NCBI GenBank assembly: GCA_018335035.1
Contig: JAGXKT010000003.1
Coordinates: 78,623-142,622, forward strand
From: Phycisphaerae bacterium
GTDB lineage: Bacteria > Planctomycetota > Phycisphaerae > SM23-33
Length of the DNA: 64,000 nucleotides
Direction of reading: 5' to 3'
How positions within the stretch are numbered: position 1 is the stretch's first letter; every line of letters begins with the position of its first letter. Below, in pieces: positions 1-8,275 of this stretch. Under the pieces are notes generated by a model. The model did no database searches, was not told the DNA's origin, and saw only the letters and a program-made list of their open reading frames with translations. A program made the position numbers and the translations under genes.

Positions 1-38
1 GACGAAATACTGAATCACCCTTTGATCAAGGAGTCGAA

Positions 39-2423
39 ATGATGCGTCAGTCGACACGTGTTATTGTGGCAATGATGGCGATATGGCTGATCGCTGCCGC
101 GGCGGTCCGCGCGGCCGAGCAAACACCCAAGCTTGAGCTCGAGCCCTGCACCATCGAGTTGGTCGACGGCCGTGTGGTCGAAGGTCACCTGGCCGTTGCG
201 TACGAGATGGACGCCCACCTGATCGTCTACTCGCCGCGTCTGGCGACGGTGCGATCCTTCCTGAAGGACCACGTCCATGCGCTGACGGTCGGCGGCGAGC
301 GCCAACAGCTCAACGCCAAACGAGAGCTGACGGACGAGGACAAGACGCTTCTGGGCGAGGTCGCCTGGCCGGACGAGCCGCCCGCCGAGGGCCGCAAGCC
401 CGCCTACGCCACGCAGACCTGGGAAGCGCCCAAGCGGCTGATCGTCTGGGCCAAGCCGGGCAGCGCCGGGCGTTTCAGTACGCCGGCGAACTGGCTGGTC
501 AACGGCAAGCCCGCCGAGACGCTCGCCAAGACCGATGTCTGGACGGGCCCGACCTGGCACAGGGGGCGAAGCACCACGGACCTCGACAAGGACACGGACA
601 TCCTGATGCCCGCGGCCGCGAAGGGCTACAGCGTCCGCGACCGGGGCTCGTACCTGGCGCGTCACATCACGGTCGAGGCCAACGCCTCGCTGCATCGCAA
701 CATCAACAGCGTCTACGGGAACCTGTGGGTCGCCGAGGCCGGCAACCTCGACGGCGGCGGCTGCGCGACGCTGCGCGGCACGAAGCACACGTTCTTCCTC
801 AACGGCGATCGCTACACGGGCGAGCTGCCGGAGACGCCCGAGGCCTTCAGCAAGCTGATGAAGGCGGCCAAGCACTTCGCGCGGAAGTGGATCGTCCGCA
901 AGGACGACACGGCCGCATCGATCACGATCATGGGCACGTGCCGCAGCGGCGACGAGACGCACTGGATCCGCGGCGTGACGATCCTCGCAGAAGGCGCCGT
1001 GGTGTCCATCGGCGGGCGCTGCTCGCAGACCATCGGGCGCGACGCCACGTTCATCATGAAATCCGGCTCGGTCCTCGGCAAGAACGGCAACCAGCTCTAC
1101 AAGGACGACATGCGGCTGAAGGGCGCGTTTCTGGCCGGCACGCCGGACGAGCCGATCACGCGCAACTGCTATCTCGGGCTGAGCATCAAGGACCCCAAGG
1201 GCACGTATCCCAAGTCGGACCGGCGACCCGGGCGGGGCGGCTTCCGTCTGAACGGCACGGCCGCCTCGAGCCACGGACAGGGGCTGACGATGGCGCCGGG
1301 CGCGAGGTTCGCCGTGCACACCGCCAGGCCGGGGGAGGCGAAGCTCGTCATCACGTGGCACGGCATCACCGACAGCGGCTGCGACGACGGCACGAAGGCC
1401 GGCTACTTCGACGAAATCGCGGCCTCCGAGCGCACCACCAACATGCTGTTCCTTGAGGACGTCAAACTCAACGACATCACGCTCGACTGGTTCGGCAAAC
1501 ACGAGATCCTCATGCCGAACCCCGACCTCGCCCGCCAGTGGAAGCGGATCGACTACGGCAAGCACAACCGGGCCAGAGGCGCCGAACTTTTCGGGAAGCT
1601 GTCTCTAAGCGCGGAGGCCAAGAAGGACCTGGCCAAATGGCGCGAGAAAGTCGCCAAGGGCGAAGTGGGCACTTTCTACGCCGGCGCGACGCTCTTCACG
1701 AGAAGCGCCGGGACGCCGACGATCGACACGCCGGTCGGGCACTATCCCGCCGGCAGGCCCGTCACCGTCCGCCTCTCGAACGAAACCAAGGGCCTCCAGA
1801 TGCGTTACACGCTGGACGGCAAAGAGCCGTCCCCCAGCACGACGCTCTACGAGAAGCCGTTTGAACTGACCGAAGATGCGGTCGTCAAGGCGGCCGCGTT
1901 CAAGGACGGCAAGCGGGTCGGCGAGGTCGCCGAGGGACGCTTCAGCTTCACCGCGCCCGACGACGTAGAGCTCCAAGCCGCCGCCAGCCCGGGCAAAACG
2001 TCGCCCGGCCTCGCCTACAAGTACTACGAAGGCACGTGGGACGGCATGCCGGATGTCGGCACGCTGTCGCCGAAGGCATCGGGTGTGGCGACGGAGCTGT
2101 CCCTCGAGGCCGTCGAGCACAGCAACGAACGTTTCGCGCTGGTCTTCGAGGGCCTGCTCGACGTGGCCGACGCCGGCGGCTACACGCTGTACGTCTCCAC
2201 GGGCAAGGAGGACGCCTGCGAGGTTTACGTCGGCGGGCAGCGTGTGGTCGCCAACAGCAAGGACGAACTCGAGAGCTTCGGCTTCGTCGGGCTCGCGGCG
2301 GGCAAACACCCGATCAAGATCGTTTACAAGGAGATCGGCTGGGGCCAGAAGCTCTCGCTGCGTCTCCGCAAGCTCGACGAGACCACAATACAGGACGTCA
2401 CGGCAGAGATACTGAGCCACTGA
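39..2423 (+). CDS. Secreted protein with chitobiase/beta-hexosaminidase-type C-terminal domain and PA14-like C-terminus
   Basis: Intact ORF with SD (aaggag) and signal peptide; motif MRYTLDGKEPSPSTTLYEKPFEL and PA14-like C-terminal segment. Confidence 0.75.
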   Translation: MMRQSTRVIVAMMAIWLIAAAAVRAAEQTPKLELEPCTIELVDGRVVEGHLAVAYEMDAHLIVYSPRLATVRSFLKDHVHALTVGGERQQLNAKRELTDEDKTLLGEVAWPDEPPAEGRKPAYATQTWEAPKRLIVWAKPGSAGRFSTPANWLVNGKPAETLAKTDVWTGPTWHRGRSTTDLDKDTDILMPAAAKGYSVRDRGSYLARHITVEANASLHRNINSVYGNLWVAEAGNLDGGGCATLRGTKHTFFLNGDRYTGELPETPEAFSKLMKAAKHFARKWIVRKDDTAASITIMGTCRSGDETHWIRGVTILAEGAVVSIGGRCSQTIGRDATFIMKSGSVLGKNGNQLYKDDMRLKGAFLAGTPDEPITRNCYLGLSIKDPKGTYPKSDRRPGRGGFRLNGTAASSHGQGLTMAPGARFAVHTARPGEAKLVITWHGITDSGCDDGTKAGYFDEIAASERTTNMLFLEDVKLNDITLDWFGKHEILMPNPDLARQWKRIDYGKHNRARGAELFGKLSLSAEAKKDLAKWREKVAKGEVGTFYAGATLFTRSAGTPTIDTPVGHYPAGRPVTVRLSNETKGLQMRYTLDGKEPSPSTTLYEKPFELTEDAVVKAAAFKDGKRVGEVAEGRFSFTAPDDVELQAAASPGKTSPGLAYKYYEGTWDGMPDVGTLSPKASGVATELSLEAVEHSNERFALVFEGLLDVADAGGYTLYVSTGKEDACEVYVGGQRVVANSKDELESFGFVGLAAGKHPIKIVYKEIGWGQKLSLRLRKLDETTIQDVTAEILSH

Positions 2424-2441
2424 GAGATGGCTTCGTAACCG

Positions 2442-2498
2442 GCATAACACAACCGCCGCGATACGCGCCGCTACGGCGCCGTCGCGGCGGCGTTATGC
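2442..2498. terminator. Bidirectional terminator/cruciform between convergent genes
   Basis: Nested inverted repeats: GCATAAC..GTTATGC, CCGCCGCGA..TCGCGGCGG, GCGCCG-CTA-CGGCGC. Confidence 0.75.
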
Positions 2499-2508
2499 GC
2501 GCTACCGC

Positions 2509-3429
2509 CTACCGCAGCGCCTCGGCAACCGCCGCCCAAACCGTGCGCATGTCCTCGGCCGGACCGTCGGGAACGAACTCGACCACCGATTGCCGACGGA
2601 CCTGGGCGTCGGTAACGGCGCGATCGTAGCGGACCCGCCCGGCGACGCGCAGCCCCCGTTCGGCGGCGTCGGCCTCGATCCGCGCGGCGATCTCCGCGTT
2701 CAGGTCCCACTTGTTGACGCACACGAGGGCGGGAATGTTGAAGTGCATCGCCACGTCCGCGACGCGCCCCAGGTCGTGCAGCCCGCTGAGCGTCGGCTCG
2801 GTGACGATCAACACGGCATCGGCACCGGTGATCGAGGCGATAACCGGGCATCCGATGCCCGGCGAGCCGTCGACCAGCAGCAATGTCGCGCCGCGTTCGG
2901 CGGCGACCTCGGCCGCCTGCTTGCGAACCGTGCTGACCAGCTTGCCCGAGTTCTCCTCCGCGACGTGCAGCTTGGCGTGGACCATCGGACCGTGGCGCGT
3001 CTCGGAGACGAACCATTGCCCGTTGACGACGGAGGCGAACTCGATCGCCCCGGCCGGGCAGAACCACGCGCAGACGCCGCACCCCTCACAACCGATCGGG
3101 TCCACACGATAGGTCTTGGCGACGGCGCCGCCGGGCAGACCGTCGAAGCGAATCGCATCGAAGCGGCACAGTTCGGCGCATTTGCCGCAGGCGACGCACT
3201 TTTCCGGGATGATCCGCGCCCGTTTGCCGCCGGAGAAGTCCTCCCGGCGGATGGTGTCCGGGCCCAGCACCAGGTGCAGGTCGGCCGCGTCCACGTCGCA
3301 GTCCGCCAGCACGGCGTTCTCAGCCAGCGCGGCGAACGACGCGACGACGGACGTCTTGCCCGTGCCGCCCTTGCCGCTGATGACGACCAGTTCCTTGGTG
3401 TGATCGGTCATGGTGTGTTGCCCGCTCAT
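2509..3429 (-). CDS. MinD superfamily ATPase with inserted 4Fe-4S ferredoxin domain
   Basis: SGKGGTGKT P-loop, CVACGKCAELC and CEGCGVCAWFC clusters; ATGA overlap with the upstream gene. The longer ORF-track N-terminus is spurious. Confidence 0.92.
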   Translation of the reverse strand: MSGQHTMTDHTKELVVISGKGGTGKTSVVASFAALAENAVLADCDVDAADLHLVLGPDTIRREDFSGGKRARIIPEKCVACGKCAELCRFDAIRFDGLPGGAVAKTYRVDPIGCEGCGVCAWFCPAGAIEFASVVNGQWFVSETRHGPMVHAKLHVAEENSGKLVSTVRKQAAEVAAERGATLLLVDGSPGIGCPVIASITGADAVLIVTEPTLSGLHDLGRVADVAMHFNIPALVCVNKWDLNAEIAARIEADAAERGLRVAGRVRYDRAVTDAQVRRQSVVEFVPDGPAEDMRTVWAAVAEALR

Positions 3430-4280
3430 TCCGCCGCTGTCGCTTCTTGCGTAATCCGCTCCAGGAGCTGCGCGTAGATGTCGCGGTAGTCCGGAATCGC
3501 CTCGCAGGCGATCTCGCCGCGCGAGTAGGCCTCGGCGACGCGGCGGTCGTCGGGCAGCTCGGCGAGCACGTCGATGCCCTCGGCCGCACAGTAGTCCGTC
3601 GTCTCGCCGTCGCCGACGTCGGCGCGATTGATGACCACGGCAAACGGCAGCGCCAGGGCGCGGACCATCTCCACGGCGAGCTTCAGGTCGTTGAGCCCGA
3701 AGGGCGTCGGCTCGGTGACCAGCAGGACGAAGTCGCTGTCGCGGACGGATTCGATCACGGGACACGACGTGCCCGGCGGCGCGTCGATGATCAACACGTC
3801 GACGTCCGGCGCGGCGTCTTTGACCGCGGCGATCACCGGCGGGCTCATCACCTCGCCGACGTTCAACAGTCCCTGGACCCACTGCACGCCGCCGGCGGCG
3901 CCGATCGCCAACTGCCCGGTCGGTCGTTTCGCCTCGCGGATCGCCCCAGCCGGGCAGACGAGCCAGCAGCCGGCGCAGCCGTGGCACAGCTCCGGAAAGA
4001 CCAGCACCTGCTCGTTGACGCAGACGATGGCGCTGTACTGGCAGATCTCGCCGCACTGCCCGCAACCGGTGCATTTGGCCTGATCGACCTCGGGAATGCT
4101 GACCTCGACCGGGCGGGTCTCGGCAACCTCGGGCTTGAGAAACAGCGCCCCGTTCGGCTCCTCGACGTCGCAATCGAGATAGCCGGCGCTACGTGCGGCG
4201 GCCGACACCGTCACGGCCAGATTCGTCGCGACGGTCGTTTTGCCCGTGCCCCCTTTGCCGCTACAGACGGCGATGTTCAT
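3426..4280 (-). CDS. MinD superfamily ATPase with inserted 4Fe-4S ferredoxin domain (paralogue)
   Basis: MNIAVCSGKGGTGKTT, CTGCGQCGEIC, CHGCAGCWLVC. Confidence 0.93.
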   Translation of the reverse strand: MNIAVCSGKGGTGKTTVATNLAVTVSAAARSAGYLDCDVEEPNGALFLKPEVAETRPVEVSIPEVDQAKCTGCGQCGEICQYSAIVCVNEQVLVFPELCHGCAGCWLVCPAGAIREAKRPTGQLAIGAAGGVQWVQGLLNVGEVMSPPVIAAVKDAAPDVDVLIIDAPPGTSCPVIESVRDSDFVLLVTEPTPFGLNDLKLAVEMVRALALPFAVVINRADVGDGETTDYCAAEGIDVLAELPDDRRVAEAYSRGEIACEAIPDYRDIYAQLLERITQEATAAE

Positions 4281-4292
4281 GGTGCGCTTTCC

Positions 4293-4892
4293 TTACGCCT
4301 CGTCGCCGCCGCGGCCCTGCTCCAACTCCGCGATACGCCGGTTGATTTGCTCCATCTGCCGGGCGAGTGCATCGGCCTGCTGCTTCAAGGCGGACACATC
4401 CTCCCCCCCGCCGGCAGCGCTGGCATTCGGCGGCGCCTGCCCCATGCCGCCGGTCGATTGGGCGGCGCCCCGGCCCATGCCCATGCCCCGCCCCATGCCG
4501 CGACCCATGCCCATGCCGCCTCCGCCGCCGCCGACACCGAAGTGGCTGGCGACGTTCGGCGCGGCGGCCTGGCTGAGCTGCCCGGCCTTGTACTGCGCCA
4601 CGGCGTCGCGCACCGCACCGGAGCAGCCGACGATCACGCCGATTCCGGCGGCCGACAGCGTCCGGTGGGCGTTCGGTCCGCAGTTGCCGGTCAGCACGTG
4701 CGTGACGCCCTTGTCCGCCATGAGCTGGGCCGATTGCACCCCCGCGCCGCCCCCGAGGGCGACGTTGGCGTTCTCAATCGCCTCGAAGCTCATGTCCTCG
4801 GTGTTCACAATGAGGAAGTACGGACACCGTCCGAAACGCGGCTCCACCGTCGCGTCCAAGTCCGCTCCCGTGGCCGTGATTGCTATTGTCAT
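4293..4892 (-). CDS. NifX/ORP-family (dinitrogenase iron-molybdenum cofactor biosynthesis-like) protein with Met/Gly-rich tail and coiled-coil C-terminus
   Basis: MTIAITATGADLDATVEPRFGRCPYFLIV..VLTGNCGPNAHRTLSAAGIGVI; tail GMGMGRGMGRGMGMGRG. Confidence 0.88.
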   Translation of the reverse strand: MTIAITATGADLDATVEPRFGRCPYFLIVNTEDMSFEAIENANVALGGGAGVQSAQLMADKGVTHVLTGNCGPNAHRTLSAAGIGVIVGCSGAVRDAVAQYKAGQLSQAAAPNVASHFGVGGGGGGMGMGRGMGRGMGMGRGAAQSTGGMGQAPPNASAAGGGEDVSALKQQADALARQMEQINRRIAELEQGRGGDEA

Positions 4893-5001
4893 CGCGTGCC
4901 TCTATCCGCCTATGGCGCCCTCGCCGTAGCCGCGGGCGCACCACGCGCCCGCGCCATCGGCCGTGTGTTCACGTCGTCGTGCCTATCGCGCGGGCGCCGC
5001 G

Positions 5002-5394
5002 TCAGTCTTGTTGCGCCTGCGCCTCGAGCTCTTCGATCCGCTTGCGGATGCCGTCGAGCGCATCGGCGAAGTACTCGGCCTGGCCTTTGAGCGCATCGAG
5101 CTGTTGCTCGCGGCTGACCGGCGCGCCATAGGTCATGCCCGCCGCCGGCGGCATGCCACCGAAGGCCGGATAGCCCATCGCAGCGCGGCTCCAGCCGGGC
5201 ACGCCCGTGGCGTAAAACCAGTTGCGGCGTCCCCAGCCGCCGCGTCCCCGGCCACCGCCGAAGCCGCGGCCGAAGCCGCCACGTCCGCCGATAGGGTTGG
5301 CGTAGCCCGGCATCTGGTATCCGGCGCAGAAGCCGGCCGCTCGTCCCGTCATCGGTCCCATTCCGCCTGGTCCTGTTCCGTCTCCACCTGGCAT
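5002..5394 (-). CDS. DUF5320-like Gly-rich protein
   Basis: MPGGDGTGPGGMGPMTGRAAGFCAGY start motif, C-terminal coiled coil; start chosen at MPGGDG. Confidence 0.8.
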   Translation of the reverse strand: MPGGDGTGPGGMGPMTGRAAGFCAGYQMPGYANPIGGRGGFGRGFGGGRGRGGWGRRNWFYATGVPGWSRAAMGYPAFGGMPPAAGMTYGAPVSREQQLDALKGQAEYFADALDGIRKRIEELEAQAQQD

Positions 5395-5463
5395 TGTCTT
5401 TCTCCTCAATCATGAGGCCGCACGACCGATCCGGCCACGCGGCCTGACGCCGTCGTTATCGTG

Positions 5464-5715
5464 TCAGCTACGTGTCATCCTGGTTCCGCACTTCGGACAG
5501 CTCATTTGATTGCACGGCTGTCCTGCCGGGTGCGCAACCCGGCTTCCACAACTCGGACAGACGCACTGTCCGCCGGGCCCCGCCGCGTACGGACCACCCA
5601 TGCGTCCGCGCCCGGCGCCCTGTCCACGTCGAGCGCCGCGTCCGCGTCCGCGTCCGGCGCCCCGCCCGTCGCCTTGTCCGCCGCCGGGCGGTCCTGTTCC
5701 GTCACCTCGTGGCAT
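5464..5715 (-). CDS. DUF5320-like Gly/Arg-rich protein with C-terminal zinc-ribbon/rubredoxin-type knuckles
   Basis: MPRGDGTGPPGG..CVCPSCGSRV..CNQMSCPKCGTRM; SD ggaggtgat. Confidence 0.8.
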   Translation of the reverse strand: MPRGDGTGPPGGGQGDGRGAGRGRGRGARRGQGAGRGRMGGPYAAGPGGQCVCPSCGSRVAHPAGQPCNQMSCPKCGTRMTRS

Positions 5716-5769
5716 AGCGATCACCTCCTCGCTTGCGTCGGGGCAGGTCGTTATCGGTTTCGGCTGCGA

Positions 5770-6192
5770 TCACCTTCGGCGTCCGCGGCGTATCCGGCGC
5801 GGCGGGCCGCCCGCATGCCGTTGCCGACGGCGACCGCTCATCCGACCGTTGCCGCGCCGACGACAACCGGGCATCAGGAATGCGCCCTGCCCCAGTCGTC
5901 CGTCGATATACGCCGCCAGAACACTCTCCACATCGCCGCACGTCTGGGCGACGACCTCCACGCCCGCGGCCGTGACGGCCCGCTCCAGCGGCCGAGAGAT
6001 CGCCCCGCACACCAGCACATCCGCTCCCGCCTCGACCAAGCGTCTGGCGCGCGCCTGGAGGCCCTCGGTGTCAAACGACACCTCGCGCCGCGTCTGCTCG
6101 ACGCCGCCGTCGACCTCCACGAGCCACACATGCCCGGCCACGTCAAATACCGGGCTGACCCGCCCTTGCCAGTGAGGGATTGCGACCTTCAT
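5770..6192 (-). CDS. NifX/ORP-family protein
   Basis: MKVAIPHWQGRVSPVFDVAGHVWLVEV..GAISRPLERAVTAAGVEVV. Confidence 0.85.
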   Translation of the reverse strand: MKVAIPHWQGRVSPVFDVAGHVWLVEVDGGVEQTRREVSFDTEGLQARARRLVEAGADVLVCGAISRPLERAVTAAGVEVVAQTCGDVESVLAAYIDGRLGQGAFLMPGCRRRGNGRMSGRRRQRHAGGPPRRIRRGRRR

Positions 6193-6207
6193 GCTGCCAG
6201 AAGCTAT

Positions 6208-6223
6208 TTCAAATAACGTGCCA
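6208..6223 (-). promoter_or_regulatory. Candidate sigma54 (-24/-12) promoter for the leftward ORP/MinD operon
   Basis: Minus strand TGGCAC-GTTAT-TTGAA (consensus TGGCAC-N5-TTGCA; the -12 C is A). Confidence 0.55.
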
Positions 6224-6297
6224 GCCGTTGCGTTACTTGAAAGAGCGCCTTTTCAGTCGGTTACGTGGTGTCTTCTGCTGCATCGGCCGCCTTTAGC

Positions 6298-6318
6298 GCG
6301 CAAAACGCTTGATTGCGC
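6298..6318. promoter_or_regulatory. Candidate activator-binding inverted repeat between divergent genes
   Basis: GCGCAA-N9-TTGCGC perfect 6-bp inverted repeat. Confidence 0.4.
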
Positions 6319-6382
6319 CGCGTATTACGTTGTAAGATGCACGATTTGAACGATCCGTCCGGCCAAGCGAGAGGATACGACC

Positions 6383-7744
6383 ATGGCGACATCAACAGGC
6401 GTCCAGCGCGAGAGCACGATACTGAACTCCATCAACGAGGGCGTATTCACCGTGGACGGCGACTGGCGGATCACCGCCTTCAACCGCGCCGCCGAGACGA
6501 TCACCGGCGTCCGCCGCGATCAGGCCATCGGAAGCCCCTGCTGCGACGTGTTCCGCGCGAACATCTGCGAGACCGACTGTGCCCTGCGCCGTACCATGCG
6601 CAGCGGCACCCCTATCGTCAACGCCACCGCGCACATCATCAACCAGCAGGGCGAGCGGATTCCCATCCGGATTGCCACCGCCCTGCTGAAGGACGAAGCC
6701 GGCCAGATCGTCGGCGGCGTCGAGACCTTTCAGGATCTCACGCAGGTCGAGCAGCTGCAGAAGGAGCTTCAGGCACGTTACACCTTCGAGGACATCGTCG
6801 GGCGCAGCCAGGCGATGCTAAACCTGTTCGACATCGTCCCCCAGGTAGCCGATTCCGACAGCACCGTGCTGATCGAAGGGCCCAGCGGAACGGGCAAGGA
6901 GCTGTTCGCCCGCGCGATCCACAACCTGTCGCCGCGTCGGGAGAGCCCATTCGTGGCCGTCAACTGCGCCGCCCTGCCCGACACGCTCCTGGAGAGCGAA
7001 CTGTTCGGTCACAAGGCGGGGGCGTTTACCGACGCCAAACGCGACAAGCCCGGGCGGTTTGCCCTCGCCGAGGGGGGCACGATCTTTCTCGACGAGATCG
7101 GCGACATCTCGCCGGCGATGCAGGTTCGCCTGCTGCGCGTCCTCCAGGAACGCGCGGTCGAGCCGCTCGGAGGCGTCGAACCGGTCGGCGTCAACGCGCG
7201 GGTGATCGCGGCGACGAACAAAGACCTTGCCGAACAGGTTCGCACCGGCGCCTTCCGCGACGATCTGTACTACCGCGTTCGCGTGGTACGCCTGGAGCTT
7301 CCCTCATTGAAGCAGCGCCGCGAGGACATCCCCCTGCTGGTCGACCACCTCGTCGCCAAGTTCAACGAGCTTCAGGGCAAGCAGATCGCCGGCGTCTCGC
7401 AGGAAGTCATGGCCCGGCTGATGGACCACGATTACCCTGGAAACGTCCGTGAGCTGGAGAACATCATCGAACAGGCGTTCGTGCTCTGCCGCGGCGGGAT
7501 GATCGAGCTGAACCACCTGCCGCCGGAACTCCGCCCGACCTCCGCCGGGCAGAGCGCCTCGGCGGCGCCGATGACGCTCGACAGCGTCGAGAAGCTCTTC
7601 ATCTGCGAGGCGATGCAACGCCGCAACGGCAACCGCAAGCTGGCGGCCGCCGATCTGGGCATCCACGTCAGTACGCTCTACCGCAAGATTCACGCCCTGG
7701 GCATTGACACGCCGCCGTGCGACGGGCGCGGGCAACGGCGGTAA
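6383..7744 (+). CDS. Sigma54-dependent transcriptional regulator (PAS-AAA+-Fis HTH)
   Basis: GPSGTGKE Walker A, GAFTDA loop, GGTIFLDEIGD Walker B, C-terminal Fis-type HTH; Cys-rich PAS. Confidence 0.95.
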   Translation: MATSTGVQRESTILNSINEGVFTVDGDWRITAFNRAAETITGVRRDQAIGSPCCDVFRANICETDCALRRTMRSGTPIVNATAHIINQQGERIPIRIATALLKDEAGQIVGGVETFQDLTQVEQLQKELQARYTFEDIVGRSQAMLNLFDIVPQVADSDSTVLIEGPSGTGKELFARAIHNLSPRRESPFVAVNCAALPDTLLESELFGHKAGAFTDAKRDKPGRFALAEGGTIFLDEIGDISPAMQVRLLRVLQERAVEPLGGVEPVGVNARVIAATNKDLAEQVRTGAFRDDLYYRVRVVRLELPSLKQRREDIPLLVDHLVAKFNELQGKQIAGVSQEVMARLMDHDYPGNVRELENIIEQAFVLCRGGMIELNHLPPELRPTSAGQSASAAPMTLDSVEKLFICEAMQRRNGNRKLAAADLGIHVSTLYRKIHALGIDTPPCDGRGQRR

Positions 7745-7866
7745 CGTTGCACATCGCATGCTTGCGCGGACACGGCGGTGGCGTCGGCGGGACGGCTGCG
7801 CCCTGGACGCTCCATATCCTCATGTTCATCAGTATGTTACGAATCCGACGCCCTGGGGACGCGGCG

Positions 7867-7882
7867 TGGCACATGTGTTGCA
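7867..7882 (+). promoter_or_regulatory. Sigma54 (-24/-12) promoter of the rightward ORP operon
   Basis: TGGCAC-ATGTG-TTGCA matches consensus; followed by ggaagg SD and ATG at 7908. Confidence 0.85.
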
Positions 7883-7907
7883 AAGGTGTGCGATGGAAGG
7901 AATCACC

Positions 7908-8270
7908 ATGAAGATAGCCGTCACATCGCAAGGTCGAACGCTGGATGATCCCGTCGACCCGCGTTTCGGGCGGGCCAAGTGTTTTCTGGTCGTCGATACG
8001 GAGACGGGCGCGTTCTCCGTCGCCGACAACACGCAGAATTTCAACGCCCCGCAGGGCGCCGGCGTGCAGGCGGGCAAGACCATCTCGGACCTCGGCGTCT
8101 CAGCCCTTATCAGCGGGCACGTCGGGCCCAAGGCCTACGCAACGCTTCAGGCCGGCGGCGTGGCGATCTACGTCGGCGGCAAAGGCACCGTCGGCGAGGC
8201 GGTCGAGCAGTTCAAGGCCGGCGCGTTGGCGCGGGCCGACTCGCCGGACGTGGAGGGCCACTGGGTCTAA
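7908..8270 (+). CDS. NifX/ORP-family protein
   Basis: MKIAVTSQGRTLDDPVDPRFGRAKCFLVVDTETG..VSALISGHVGPKAYATLQAGGVAIYV. Confidence 0.9.
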   Translation: MKIAVTSQGRTLDDPVDPRFGRAKCFLVVDTETGAFSVADNTQNFNAPQGAGVQAGKTISDLGVSALISGHVGPKAYATLQAGGVAIYVGGKGTVGEAVEQFKAGALARADSPDVEGHWV

Positions 8271-8275
8271 CCGGC

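Noticed and set aside
15-1565. 516-aa minus-strand ORF
   Set aside because: Antisense to the secreted protein at 39..2423, which has signal peptide, SD and domain motifs
3430-4173. N-terminal extension of the 554-aa ORF at 2509
   Set aside because: Overlaps the upstream MinD gene out of frame; real start is the ATGA-coupled codon at 3429
3447-5090. 547-aa plus-strand ORF
   Set aside because: Antisense to MinD and ORP genes with clear P-loop and ferredoxin motifs
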